Of a stretch of 64,000 bases of DNA, positions 36,180 to 44,678 are shown piece by piece. The stretch is from an uncultured Lachnospira sp. Lineage in GTDB: Bacteria > Bacillota > Clostridia > Lachnospirales > Lachnospiraceae. Under the pieces are notes generated by a model that ran no database searches, had not been told where the DNA came from, and saw only the letters and a list, made by a program, of their open reading frames with translations. Location of the stretch: assembly GCA_910589305.1 (NCBI GenBank), contig CAJUTV010000011.1, positions 76,850 through 140,849 of the forward strand. Reading direction: 5' to 3'. Position numbers and translations under genes: made by a program. The stretch's first letter is position 1. Each line of letters starts with the position of its first letter.

Positions 36180-38153
36180 TTAAACTTCTTTTATATTTCT
36201 TTTAAAGCTAAAATATGTGGCAACGTAATACACAACATAGATTACTAGAAATTGCCCTAATGAACCTAAAAAATAAAATAGATAAATGCCATTATTTGCA
36301 AGTATTATTTTGTAAACATTGTTTATCGAATAAACTAAGAAAAAGTTAATTATAATAGGGTATAAAACAGGAATACCAAATAATATTAGTAATTGTTTTT
36401 TGATTGTTTTATAAATATTTTCATCTTTAACACCTAAATTGCTCAAAACGTTATATCGATATTTATATTTATTAGAATCGCTTAAAGATTGAATTGCTAT
36501 TATTGTTCCAACACTTGCGATAAATATAAAAGCCATATATATGCAAATAGTAGATATAATCATTGTCATTGTATTGGTTTCTTCTTCGAGTTCACCTTTT
36601 ACCATTACATTATAATAAGTTGTAACTTCTTTACCCTCTTTATTAATATGTGTTAAATATTTTTTAAGTTTTGTTTTAATCTTTTCTCTTAGTGCCGAAG
36701 TCGTTTTTTCAAGTGTATTTACTATCAGATGACTTTCGTCGGATTCTAAATTATATATGGCTTCATCTGGTACAATAATAGTGTAGCCGGTATTTGATAA
36801 TCTCACCCAAAAATTATTTGTAATAAAATCTTTTTGTTGTAATTTTAAGCCGTTTGATAATGTGATTGCCTTTATTTTAGAAAAACTTTCATCATTTTTA
36901 TAACTCAAATGGGCTATTATGCTATATTCGTTTTTATTTAAGGAGATTTTACCTTTTCCTCTTAATTCCAATAATCTATTATAGTCGCTTAATTTGATAA
37001 CAGAATCATATTTTTTTTCGTCGCTTGTATAATCATAACTTGGCAGAGTTTTTAAAAATCTTGCTTCTTTATCTTTATATATGTCATAGATAAAATGATT
37101 CTTTATAGTATAATCTTCTTTAATAACTTCTAAATAGTCTTTTAGATGTTCTTTTTTATCCATTACTGAAATATCATAAGGCGAATCCAATTCAATTTGA
37201 TAATCGTATGCGCCTTTATTTAAACTTGAAATATTTAGGAGAAATAGTGCAAGAGTAATAAGCATGGATAATGTTCCCAACACAAAACCCATTGTTTTTG
37301 CTTTTGCACAAAAGGTTCTTGCTATAAATAAGTTGTCCTTACTATATTTTATTTTTTTGTTATTTAAGACAATAGATAATATCAAATCACCTACACTAAT
37401 CATAACGCCATATATGCTGATGATTAAGAGAATAAAGCACCCTAGTGCAATCGTTAGTATGGATGAATCGTAAACATTGGCTTGAAATTTTATATTCCAT
37501 AAAATTAAAGCAAAAATTCCGATACAAATACTGATTAAAAATAAAATATTTCTATGTTTTTTTGATTTTGTTATGTTCCTTTCGTTTTGTTTTTCCAAAG
37601 TTAATAAGTCGTTGATAGAGGATTTTTTCATTTTTTTATTGGCAAACCATAATACTAAAAGATAAATAATAGAAACATATATTGATAATAAAATAATGGA
37701 TTTTAAGTTTAGGTGTATAAATATTGCTTGTGGTAATTCTAGTATCTTTACTATAAAAATAGACAAAAACTGACTTACTATAAATCCTATGGGGATTGAT
37801 ATAATAAAGGCGGCAAACCCTAATAAAAGACTCTCTAAAAGAAACATTCTATTGATTTTTCTTTTTTTGATTCCAAGCAGCAAATACATGCCAAACTCTT
37901 TGCTTCGCTTTTCAAATATAAACTTAGTTGTGTAGTTTATTAAAAAACAAATTACTCCTAAAACGACTGCATTTATAAAATACATGATATATTGAAATGT
38001 ATCGAGTCCTTTTGATAGTTTCATAACGGCATCGGAAGTTGAAATTAAGTTTAGTGCAAATATGAGTGCAAAAGAAATAATAATTGTTAATAAATATATA
38101 ATATAGTCTTTTGCACTTCTTTTAACATTTCTTATTGCTAATTTATATAACAT
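36180..38153 (-). CDS. BceB-like ABC transporter permease (peptide resistance)
   Basis: 657 aa, matching the usual BceB length. FtsX-type permease of about ten membrane helices: N-terminal MLYKLAIRNVKRSAKDYIIY, paired helices to about residue 300, a large extracellular domain of ~200 residues (about 310-520, KGAYDYQIELDSPYDISVMD onward), and three C-terminal helices. The extracellular domain is thought to bind lipid-II-cycle antibiotics or the peptide. It overlaps the ATPase gene by 11 bases. The complex frees targets from peptides such as bacitracin or lantibiotics and signals to the kinase. Exact drug range is unknown. Confidence 0.93.
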   Translation of the reverse strand: MLYKLAIRNVKRSAKDYIIYLLTIIISFALIFALNLISTSDAVMKLSKGLDTFQYIMYFINAVVLGVICFLINYTTKFIFEKRSKEFGMYLLLGIKKRKINRMFLLESLLLGFAAFIISIPIGFIVSQFLSIFIVKILELPQAIFIHLNLKSIILLSIYVSIIYLLVLWFANKKMKKSSINDLLTLEKQNERNITKSKKHRNILFLISICIGIFALILWNIKFQANVYDSSILTIALGCFILLIISIYGVMISVGDLILSIVLNNKKIKYSKDNLFIARTFCAKAKTMGFVLGTLSMLITLALFLLNISSLNKGAYDYQIELDSPYDISVMDKKEHLKDYLEVIKEDYTIKNHFIYDIYKDKEARFLKTLPSYDYTSDEKKYDSVIKLSDYNRLLELRGKGKISLNKNEYSIIAHLSYKNDESFSKIKAITLSNGLKLQQKDFITNNFWVRLSNTGYTIIVPDEAIYNLESDESHLIVNTLEKTTSALREKIKTKLKKYLTHINKEGKEVTTYYNVMVKGELEEETNTMTMIISTICIYMAFIFIASVGTIIAIQSLSDSNKYKYRYNVLSNLGVKDENIYKTIKKQLLILFGIPVLYPIIINFFLVYSINNVYKIILANNGIYLFYFLGSLGQFLVIYVVYYVATYFSFKRNIKEV

Positions 38154-38907
38154 TGTCTACATCACCTCCTAGTAATGTAAGTATATCAATAATTTCATTA
38201 AAAAATTTTTTTCTTGTTTTTTCGCCTTTGATTATTTCATTAAAAATCTTACCATCTTTTAAAAATAAAACTCGATTACAAAAGCTTGCTGAAAAGGAAT
38301 CATGTGTAACCATTAAAATAGTTGCTTTTAAATCAGTATTCATCTGTTCCATTGTTTCTAATAACATCCTCGAAGATTTGCTGTCTAATGCTCCTGTCGG
38401 CTCGTCTGCAAGAATTATTTTAGGATTATTTATCAATGCTCTCGCACAGGCACATCGTTGTTTTTGTCCTCCAGATACTTCATAAGGGAATTTTTTTAAT
38501 ATGTCACTTATCCCTAATTTTGTTGCTATTGTGACTACTTTCTTATCAATTTCTTTTACATCTTCCTTATTTATTATTAAAGATAACGCAATATTTTCTT
38601 CAATAGTCATTGTATCCAATAAATTAAAATCTTGAAATATAAAGCCCAGATTTTCTTTTCTAAAGTCGGCTAATTCATCTTCCTTAATTTTGGTTATATC
38701 TTTGTTGCCAATAGTAATAAAGCCGCTTGTTGGTGCGTCAATCGTTGAAATACAATGAAGCAGTGTTGTTTTGCCGCTTCCGCTTGCCCCCATTATAGCG
38801 ACAAACTCCCCTTTATTAACATTAAACGAAATGCCATTTACTGCTTTTGTAATATTTGTATTTACACCATAATATTTTTTTAGATTTTCAATTTTTAAAA
38901 CGTACAT
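38143..38907 (-). CDS. BceA-like ABC transporter ATPase (peptide resistance)
   Basis: 254 aa. Walker A GASGSGKTTLLH, Q-loop FIFQDFNLLDT, signature VSGGQKQRCACARAL, Walker B ILADEPTGALD and switch His in VTHDSF are all intact, unlike the ABC protein at 24932. It belongs to the MacB/BceA family, which powers FtsX-type permeases. ATG at 38907 has AGAAGGGAGAATGAAAT upstream on its strand. First gene of the operon ATPase-permease-regulator-kinase. Confidence 0.95.
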   Translation of the reverse strand: MYVLKIENLKKYYGVNTNITKAVNGISFNVNKGEFVAIMGASGSGKTTLLHCISTIDAPTSGFITIGNKDITKIKEDELADFRKENLGFIFQDFNLLDTMTIEENIALSLIINKEDVKEIDKKVVTIATKLGISDILKKFPYEVSGGQKQRCACARALINNPKIILADEPTGALDSKSSRMLLETMEQMNTDLKATILMVTHDSFSASFCNRVLFLKDGKIFNEIIKGEKTRKKFFNEIIDILTLLGGDVDNVI

Positions 38908-38932
38908 ATTTCATTCTCCCTTCTTTATCAAT

Positions 38933-38975
38933 ATTATATCGCTTATATTGATAAATAAAAATTACACTTTTGTAA
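38933..38975 (-). promoter_or_regulatory. Promoter and likely response-regulator site of the Bce-like operon
   Basis: Minus strand -10 TATAAT (38933-38938) with a poor -35 (TTTTTA, 38956-38961). Directly upstream is the inverted repeat TTACA CTTT TGTAA (38962-38975). A weak -35 abutting a palindrome is the usual form of an activator-dependent promoter, so this is probably the binding site of the linked regulator. A second 8-bp inverted repeat ATCAATAT/ATATTGAT brackets the -10. Confidence 0.6.
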
Positions 38976-39097
38976 GTAAGTTTTTAAAAAGGACAGGCAT
39001 CCTAAGATATATAAATCTTGGTATGATAATTAAGTAATATTATCAATTTTGTATAACTTGAATGAATATATACAGAAATAAATCTATAATACAGGCA

Positions 39098-39124
39098 AGG
39101 CAGAGCCTAAAATTGGCTCTGCCT
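39098..39124. terminator. Hairpin downstream of the cupin gene
   Basis: 10-bp stem AGGCAGAGCC/GGCTCTGCCT with loop TAAAATT. No long T-run on either side, so its strength is uncertain. Confidence 0.6.
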
Positions 39125-39168
39125 GTTAAAAATAAGTTTATAAATTTTATATCAATAGTGTTTAAAAA

Positions 39169-39492
39169 CTATTTTAAAAAATCTTTTCTCATAGGATTGA
39201 ACACATCAACAAGAATACCTTCTTCAAGACATGTAACACCATGTTCGGCATTTGACGGCATATATACGCTGTCGCCTTGTTTTACAATTTTTGTCTCACC
39301 GTCAATTGTAAATTCAAAGCTTCCCTTTGCAATATAGGTTATTTGGAGATGTTCATGGCTGTGGAAATTTCCCTTAGCGCCTTTTTGAAATGAAATTTCA
39401 CACATCATTAATTCATCAGAATAACATAAAATTTTTCTTTGAACGCCTGGTTCACAATCAGTAGCAATGACGTCTTTATTAAAAGTAAACAT
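39169..39492 (-). CDS. Small single-domain cupin protein
   Basis: 107 aa; ATG at 39492 with GGAGGATTTTT upstream on its strand. One conserved cupin barrel: HSHEHLQITYIAKGSFEFTI is cupin motif 1 (His, His, Gln at the metal positions) and GDSVYMPSNAEHGVTCLEEG is motif 2 with the third His. The family binds a metal and either isomerises, oxidises or simply binds small molecules such as sugars. No neighbour tells its substrate. Monocistronic. Confidence 0.88.
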   Translation of the reverse strand: MFTFNKDVIATDCEPGVQRKILCYSDELMMCEISFQKGAKGNFHSHEHLQITYIAKGSFEFTIDGETKIVKQGDSVYMPSNAEHGVTCLEEGILVDVFNPMRKDFLK

Positions 39493-39743
39493 AAAAATCC
39501 TCCATTCTATTATAAGGATGACACAAAAAACATATCCTTTATTAGTTTATTATTTTAAAATTACATTGTTGTATTTATAATATAATCAACCGATAAAAGT
39601 ATACTATTATCTTTTAGTATAGTCAAGACAAGGCAAAGACAGCAGGTAATGCCTCTTTTGATAGTTACTATTGTTGTTTTTCAAGTATTTATATATTATA
39701 ATCAATATATTCAAATGTTTATGGTAAATTAAGGAGGCGTTCA

Positions 39744-40385
39744 ATGATTATGATGGAAAGTTCTGAGACAGTAACTCTTTATCATGGTTCAAAATCGGGA
39801 ATTTGTAATGCAATTGCACCTATAAGTCGGAAACATTGTGATTTTGGAAAAGGTTTTTATATGGGGACAAATAGGACACAACCTCTTACTTTAATTTGCA
39901 ATTACCCCAAAGCTAAAATATATACATTAAGCGTTGATTTATCGAATCTTAAAATTCTTGATATAGAGATAGGATTAGAGTGGGCATTATTGATTGCTTA
40001 TAATCGTGGTAAATTGGAATTGATTAAAGGTTCAAAAATTTATAATCAATTTGCAGGATTAAGTAAAGGTTATGATATGATTATTGGATATATTGCAAAT
40101 GATAGAATGTTTGTTGTTCTTGACCGTTTTTTTTATGGAGAGATTACAGATAAAGCGTTAATTAGTAGTCTGTCTGCACTTCAACTTGGGAAACAATATG
40201 TAGCTTTGACAGAAAAGGCTTGTAAGAATATAAAAATTTTAAATGAACAAGAACTTTCAGAAAATGACCGAAATAAATTAAAGCAAGAAAGTGAAGTAAA
40301 TCGTTCCAAAGGTATTGCAATAGCTAATGAAATCTGTAAAAAATACCGCAGAGAGGGAGAATTTTTTGATGAGATAGAAAAGTAA
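39744..40385 (+). CDS. DUF3990-like putative ADP-ribosyltransferase
   Basis: 213 aa; ATG 39744 with AGGAGGCGTTCA upstream. The N-terminus LYHGSKSGICNAI and DFGKGFYMGTNRTQ are the HGS and GKGFYxG blocks of DUF3990 proteins, related to H-Y-E type ADP-ribosyltransferases: His of YHGS and Tyr of GFYMG would hold NAD. LGKQYVALTEKA near residue 150 is the likely third strand with the catalytic Glu/Gln. Such proteins are often toxins paired with a small antitoxin. The next gene starts about 15 bases after it in the same operon and has no recognised family, which fits that arrangement. Confidence 0.75.
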   Translation: MIMMESSETVTLYHGSKSGICNAIAPISRKHCDFGKGFYMGTNRTQPLTLICNYPKAKIYTLSVDLSNLKILDIEIGLEWALLIAYNRGKLELIKGSKIYNQFAGLSKGYDMIIGYIANDRMFVVLDRFFYGEITDKALISSLSALQLGKQYVALTEKACKNIKILNEQELSENDRNKLKQESEVNRSKGIAIANEICKKYRREGEFFDEIEK

Positions 40386-40400
40386 AGGCAGGTGGTTAAT

Positions 40401-40850
40401 ATGCTTAATCTTACACTTCAAAAACGTCAACTTTGTGATATACAAGGTCGATTATTTGAACTTGCATTAAAAAATAAATATGATTGTCCTGCTTTTATAA
40501 AGACTTTTATGAACAGTCAAGCAGCAGCTGCCCTTGATGATATTTATGACCGTTTGCAGTGGGCTGGCGAAGAGTATATCCTTGAGGAATTAGAAGATGA
40601 AGCAAAAGGTTTGGAAAAGGCAGGTATCATTTATAATAAAGAAGTCATGTATTGGATTGGTTATATCTATCGTTATTGGCATTATTACACAAATGAAGAC
40701 AGTCGGGAAATCTATAAAATTGCCGATGCTAAGACAATGAATGAGTGCTGGCTTGGATTTCATACATTGGATGTTGAGATGGCTATTGATGATTTAAAGG
40801 ATATTTATAAGCAAAAATGTAATATAAACAATAAAGCAGATTGTAAATAA
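40401..40850 (+). CDS. Hypothetical partner of the DUF3990-like protein (possible antitoxin)
   Basis: 149 aa; ATG 40401 is chosen because AGGTGG sits five bases upstream; an earlier GTG at 40392 overlaps that site. I do not recognise the family. It is acidic and helical (AALDDIYDRLQWAGEEYILE, WIGYIYRYWHYYTNED) with no membrane segment. It follows the DUF3990-like gene by 15 bases, so it is a plausible immunity or antitoxin protein; this is inference from position. Its last codons (AAAGCAGATTGTAAATA) are repeated exactly 35 bases downstream inside a dispersed repeat remnant, so the native C-terminus may have been changed by that repeat. Confidence 0.7.
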   Translation: MLNLTLQKRQLCDIQGRLFELALKNKYDCPAFIKTFMNSQAAAALDDIYDRLQWAGEEYILEELEDEAKGLEKAGIIYNKEVMYWIGYIYRYWHYYTNEDSREIYKIADAKTMNECWLGFHTLDVEMAIDDLKDIYKQKCNINNKADCK

Positions 40851-40854
40851 ATTT

Positions 40855-40892
40855 ATGAGTAGGCAGCAAAGCAGATTGTAAATATTCGCTTA
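40855..40892 (+). repeat. Dispersed structured repeat, copy d (3' remnant)
   Basis: ATGAGTAGGCAGCAAAGC followed by AGATTGTAAATATTCGCT corresponds to the 3' hairpin block of the family. The 17-mer AAAGCAGATTGTAAATA within it also ends the gene just upstream (40833-40849). Confidence 0.65.
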
Positions 40893-41019
40893 ATTTTTTT
40901 ATGTGCAGGGCGCGTAAGGAAATAAATTGCTAACACAGTACACACCACACGGAGAGTAGAGAAAACCTCCCCTACTTGATTATAAAAAATACTAAAATAG
41001 TGTAGAAATGAGGATTCGT

Positions 41020-41778
41020 ATGTATTTTATATGGCTGGTATTATCCATTTTATGTTTATCATATTATGTTGTATGTGCAGTATATGCAGGCATAAACTCT
41101 TCTTTTATATTTATATGGCTGTTTGGAAGCCTTTTTTTTGGCGCCCTGTTTGCACTAAGGTGGGCAGAAGTTAAAAAGATAATTGCGTTTCCGCATTTTC
41201 TAATTTATATAATATATGGTTTTATTGCCATATGTTTTACAATATTTGTTGTTATAGAAGCAATGATTATAAAAGATATGAACAGTAAACCAGATGACGA
41301 TTGTAAGTATATGATTGTGCTGGGCTGTCAGATAAGGGGCGATATGGTTACGAAATCGCTTAGAATGAGGCTTGATGTTGCTTATGAATATGCAAAATGC
41401 AATCCTGAAGTGATTATTATTGTTTCAGGCGGTAAGGGACAAGGTGAAAATACCAGTGAAGCAGAAGCAATGTATCGCTATCTTACACAAAAAGGCATTG
41501 AGGGCAGCAGAATTATAAAAGAAGAACAATCAACAAATACGGATGAAAATATGAGTTATAGCGCACAATTTATAGAAAATAAAGAGGATAAAGTAGCCAT
41601 TGTGACAAGCAATTTTCATATTTTTCGAGCAAAATTATTGGCAAAAGCAAAAGGGCTTTGCAACATATGCGGCGCTGCAAGCCCAAGTGATAGTATATTA
41701 TTAGTCAATTATATGGTTCGTGAAGCTATTGGTGTTGTTAAAGATTTTATGGTTGGGAATTTTGAAAAAAGTTTTTAA
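41020..41778 (+). CDS. YdcF/SanA-like membrane protein (DUF218)
   Basis: 252 aa; ATG 41020 is preferred since the upstream in-frame ATG at 41008 lies inside the extended Shine-Dalgarno AGAAATGAGGA. Three N-terminal hydrophobic segments (residues ~3-85) anchor it. The DUF218 domain follows: YMIVLGCQIRGD, then IIIVSGGKGQGENTSEAEAM, EEQSTNTDENM and IVTSNFHIFRA, the conserved blocks of the YdcF fold. Members are linked to envelope functions such as vancomycin tolerance and exopolymer production. Its last 32 bases overlap the convergent patatin-like gene. Confidence 0.87.
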   Translation: MYFIWLVLSILCLSYYVVCAVYAGINSSFIFIWLFGSLFFGALFALRWAEVKKIIAFPHFLIYIIYGFIAICFTIFVVIEAMIIKDMNSKPDDDCKYMIVLGCQIRGDMVTKSLRMRLDVAYEYAKCNPEVIIIVSGGKGQGENTSEAEAMYRYLTQKGIEGSRIIKEEQSTNTDENMSYSAQFIENKEDKVAIVTSNFHIFRAKLLAKAKGLCNICGAASPSDSILLVNYMVREAIGVVKDFMVGNFEKSF

Positions 41779-42607
41779 CGGTGTCTGATATAGCAATTCC
41801 TTTTTCATAACCTTCATTATATAAAGTTTGAATTTTTTTATGCTCCCTTTCAAGACGAGAAAAACCTTGTGTATTGTCAGGACGTATCACAATGACTTTG
41901 CCCTGTTTTTCCAATTTTTCCAATTTGTGTACACATTTATTATATCGACTGGCACGTTTCACTAAATCTTTTGCAATTTCAGGGTATTTTAGGAAAGCTC
42001 TTGCAATCATTTTTGTAGAAGATGATGTTTTTTTCTGATAACCAGATTCTCTGGTTAGAACGACAACAACTTTGTCGCATCCATCAGCAAATGCTTTTTC
42101 ATAAGGAATCGAGTCGCTTAAGCCTCCGTCAAGATAAGGTGTTTCATTCATATAAATAAATGGAAACAGCATAGGAAGAGCGCAGGTAGCTCGAAGAACA
42201 GTGTTTGTCTTATCTTGTCCTGTATAGGGGAAATATTCAGCTTTTCCTGTTAGTACATTTGTTGTTACAACATAAAATTCCCCTTTATATGCTTTAAATG
42301 TTTCATAGTCAAACGGCACCAATTCATTGGGTATCGTTTCATATACAAACTCTAATCCATAGTAAGAATTATTTTTAGAATTAAACCAATTATGTAAACT
42401 CATATATCGCTTGTCATTTCCATAATCAAGAGCAATTTTAAGATTGCGTCCTTTTTGTTTTGATATGTAAGAAACGCCATTGGCTGCGCCAGCTGAATTA
42501 GCAATAACATAGTCTGGAAAAATATCTTGTTCTATAAATGCATCCATAACACCACAAGAAAAAATGGTTCGTGAGGCACCACCTTCAAATACAATACCTG
42601 TTTTCAT
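41747..42607 (-). CDS. Patatin-like phospholipase
   Basis: 286 aa. The Ser-Asp dyad is visible: serine in VIANSAGAANGVSYI (GxSxG type, here NSAG) and aspartate in YLDGGLSDSIPY (DGG motif). The N-terminal GIVFEGGASRTIFSCGVMDA is the oxyanion glycine-rich loop. Family members hydrolyse acyl esters of phospholipids or glycerides in the cytoplasm. ATG at 42607 has only a weak ribosome binding site. Its 3' end overlaps the YdcF-like gene, so antisense effects between the two are possible. Confidence 0.9.
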   Translation of the reverse strand: MKTGIVFEGGASRTIFSCGVMDAFIEQDIFPDYVIANSAGAANGVSYISKQKGRNLKIALDYGNDKRYMSLHNWFNSKNNSYYGLEFVYETIPNELVPFDYETFKAYKGEFYVVTTNVLTGKAEYFPYTGQDKTNTVLRATCALPMLFPFIYMNETPYLDGGLSDSIPYEKAFADGCDKVVVVLTRESGYQKKTSSSTKMIARAFLKYPEIAKDLVKRASRYNKCVHKLEKLEKQGKVIVIRPDNTQGFSRLEREHKKIQTLYNEGYEKGIAISDTVKNFFQNSQP

Positions 42608-42711
42608 AATGATATTAGCTGCAAACTGTACTATTTGTATATAGTGAAAGCAGCACTCCTTTTTTTATTGATATAAATAATTTTATATTATAGAATAATA
42701 CCTCTTATGTA

Positions 42712-42818
42712 TTTTAACCTTATCAGAAAAGAATTTGACTTGTCTGTTAAACAATGCCACGAAGTGACAATAAGGTTATGAATAAGCAGCAAAGCGGATT
42801 ACAAATATCCGCTTGACT
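42712..42818 (+). repeat. Dispersed structured repeat, copy e (shortened)
   Basis: TTTTAACCTTATCAG pairs with GACAATAAGGTTATG: the outer stem is AACCTTAT/ATAAGGTT here and AACCTCAT/ATGAGGTT in copy b, a compensatory change. The middle is shortened. It ends in AATAAGCAGCAAAGCGG and ATATCCGCTTGAC. It lies in the 458-base gap between the patatin-like and AlkD-like genes, which otherwise holds no gene I can support. Confidence 0.8.
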
Positions 42819-43065
42819 AAAATTAAAGTGCATAAGTAAATTTTTTCTAGCCATTATACAACAAATATTTATAAATGCAAAGTACTTAATATTGAATTTT
42901 GGCAAATATTTTACAATAAGAAGGAGAATGTGGTACAATCAGTAAACAGAAATCGACATTAATAGCAAAATAAAAGATAGCAGGGATTAATATGGTTCTT
43001 GAAAAAATTGAATAAGGCAGAAAGAAAGTTCTTTGTGCAAAAGTAGTGCAGAAATGAGGAAAAAA

Positions 43066-43848
43066 GTGGATAAGTTAATAAGAGAACAGCTATTGAATAT
43101 GGCTGAATCAAAATATGGGGAATTTTCAGCTTCCTTAATACCTGGCTGTAATAATCTTATTGGTGTAAGGATTCCAGCATTGAGAAAGCTTGCAAAAAAG
43201 TTAGTAAAAGATAATAGCGATTGGAGACCATTATTAAAAGAGTCTGACATGTATTTTGAAGAAACAATGCTTCGAGGTATGATTATAGGAATAGGGTGTT
43301 ATAAAGATAACGATGTGGATAAAGGGGTAAAAGAGCTATGTCAATTTGCGCCAATGGTGGATAACTGGTCGATATGTGACTGTTTTTGTATATCTTTTAC
43401 GTTATGTGAGAATTATAGAGAAGAATTTTTGCCAGTTATTATAGAATTTCTTGAATCAAAAGAAGAATATAAAGTGCGTATAGGTTTTATATTACTGTTA
43501 AGTCATTATTTAAAAACGGCTTCCGATGGAAGCAATGTGTCGCGAAAGAAGGTGGTTGAGCTTGTTGATATTGAAAAAGCAGGTAATCATAACTTAAAAT
43601 ATTTAGACTTTATTTTTCAGAGGCTTGCCAAAAATCACACCGAAGGATATTATGTTCAAATGGCAGCCGCATGGCTTCTTGCGGAGTGCTTTGTGACCTG
43701 CCCTAAACCGACATGGGATTTTATCAACAATAAAGGGCGTGATACAATGGATATATATACTTACAATAAGGCATTGTCTAAGATATGTGAATCAAAAAAC
43801 ACATCTAATGAGGTAAAGTTAAAAATAAAGGCGTTAAAGAAGCATTGA
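43066..43848 (+). CDS. AlkD-like DNA alkylation repair protein
   Basis: 260 aa from GTG 43066, which has the extended Shine-Dalgarno AGAAATGAGGA; the frame stays open to 43033 but lacks a start there with a site. HEAT-like repeat DNA glycosylase of the AlkD family: GVRIPALRKLAKKLVKD near residue 35, MLRGMIIGIGCYKD, VDNWSICDCF (the conserved Asn-Trp...Asp of the DNA pocket), and AAAWLLAECFVTCP. It removes bulky or cationic alkylated bases without base flipping (family knowledge). The gene is 20 bases upstream of coaX. Confidence 0.9.
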   Translation: MDKLIREQLLNMAESKYGEFSASLIPGCNNLIGVRIPALRKLAKKLVKDNSDWRPLLKESDMYFEETMLRGMIIGIGCYKDNDVDKGVKELCQFAPMVDNWSICDCFCISFTLCENYREEFLPVIIEFLESKEEYKVRIGFILLLSHYLKTASDGSNVSRKKVVELVDIEKAGNHNLKYLDFIFQRLAKNHTEGYYVQMAAAWLLAECFVTCPKPTWDFINNKGRDTMDIYTYNKALSKICESKNTSNEVKLKIKALKKH

Positions 43849-43868
43849 AAGGAGTGTTTTAGGAAAAA

Positions 43869-44642
43869 ATGATTTTAGCAATTGATATGGGAAATACCAA
43901 TATTGTAATTGGTTGTGTTGATGATAACAGAGTGTATTTTGAGGAAAGGCTTTCAACCGATATATCAAAAACAGAGTTGGAATATGTTGTTATATTTAAG
44001 ACGGTTTTAGATTTATATCATATTGACAAAAACAGCATTGACGGAGCAATTTTATCATCTGTTGTGCCACAGCTAACAAATATTATTAAGTCCGCAATTT
44101 GTAAATTGACAGGCGTAAATCCGTTGGTTGTAGGTCCAGGAATTAAGACCGGATTAAATCTTTTGATGGACGAACCCAAAAGAGTGGGAAGTGATTTGAT
44201 TGTGGATGCGGTAGCAGCTATTAAAGAGTATGGCGCACCAGTTATTATTATTGATATGGGAACAGCCACAACTATGTCTGTTGTTGATTCTAAAGGCAAT
44301 TATGTAGGCGGTGTAATTATGCCGGGTATTCATGCGGCGTTGGATTCTTTGGTATCAAAGGCAGCACAGCTTTCAAGAATTAGTATTGACGCATTAGGTC
44401 ATGTTATTGGAAAGAATACAATGGATTGTATGAAAAGCGGGATATTATATGGTAATGCGTGCTGTATTGATGGTATGATTGACCGAATTTGTGAGGAGCT
44501 TGGAGAGAAGGATATAAAAGTAGTTGCTACGGGCGGATTGTCAAAAGTGGTTGTACCAGAGTGCAAACATGAAATTATACTAGATAATGAATTGCTTTTA
44601 AAAGGACTTCAAATCATTTATAAGAAAAATGTAAACAATTAG
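43869..44642 (+). CDS. coaX: Type III pantothenate kinase
   Basis: 257 aa. First step of coenzyme A synthesis: pantothenate to 4'-phosphopantothenate. ASKHA-fold marks: AIDMGNTNIVIG (phosphate 1), IDMGTATTMSVV (phosphate 2), the GPGIKTGL pantothenate loop, DPKR-type DEPKRVGSDL with the catalytic Asp, and VATGGLSK near the C-terminus. Length and order fit CoaX. coaBC follows after 36 bases, giving a coaX-coaBC CoA operon. Confidence 0.96.
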   Translation: MILAIDMGNTNIVIGCVDDNRVYFEERLSTDISKTELEYVVIFKTVLDLYHIDKNSIDGAILSSVVPQLTNIIKSAICKLTGVNPLVVGPGIKTGLNLLMDEPKRVGSDLIVDAVAAIKEYGAPVIIIDMGTATTMSVVDSKGNYVGGVIMPGIHAALDSLVSKAAQLSRISIDALGHVIGKNTMDCMKSGILYGNACCIDGMIDRICEELGEKDIKVVATGGLSKVVVPECKHEIILDNELLLKGLQIIYKKNVNN

Positions 44643-44678
44643 ATTGCGCAATAAAACAGCGCAGAAATGAGGAATTTT

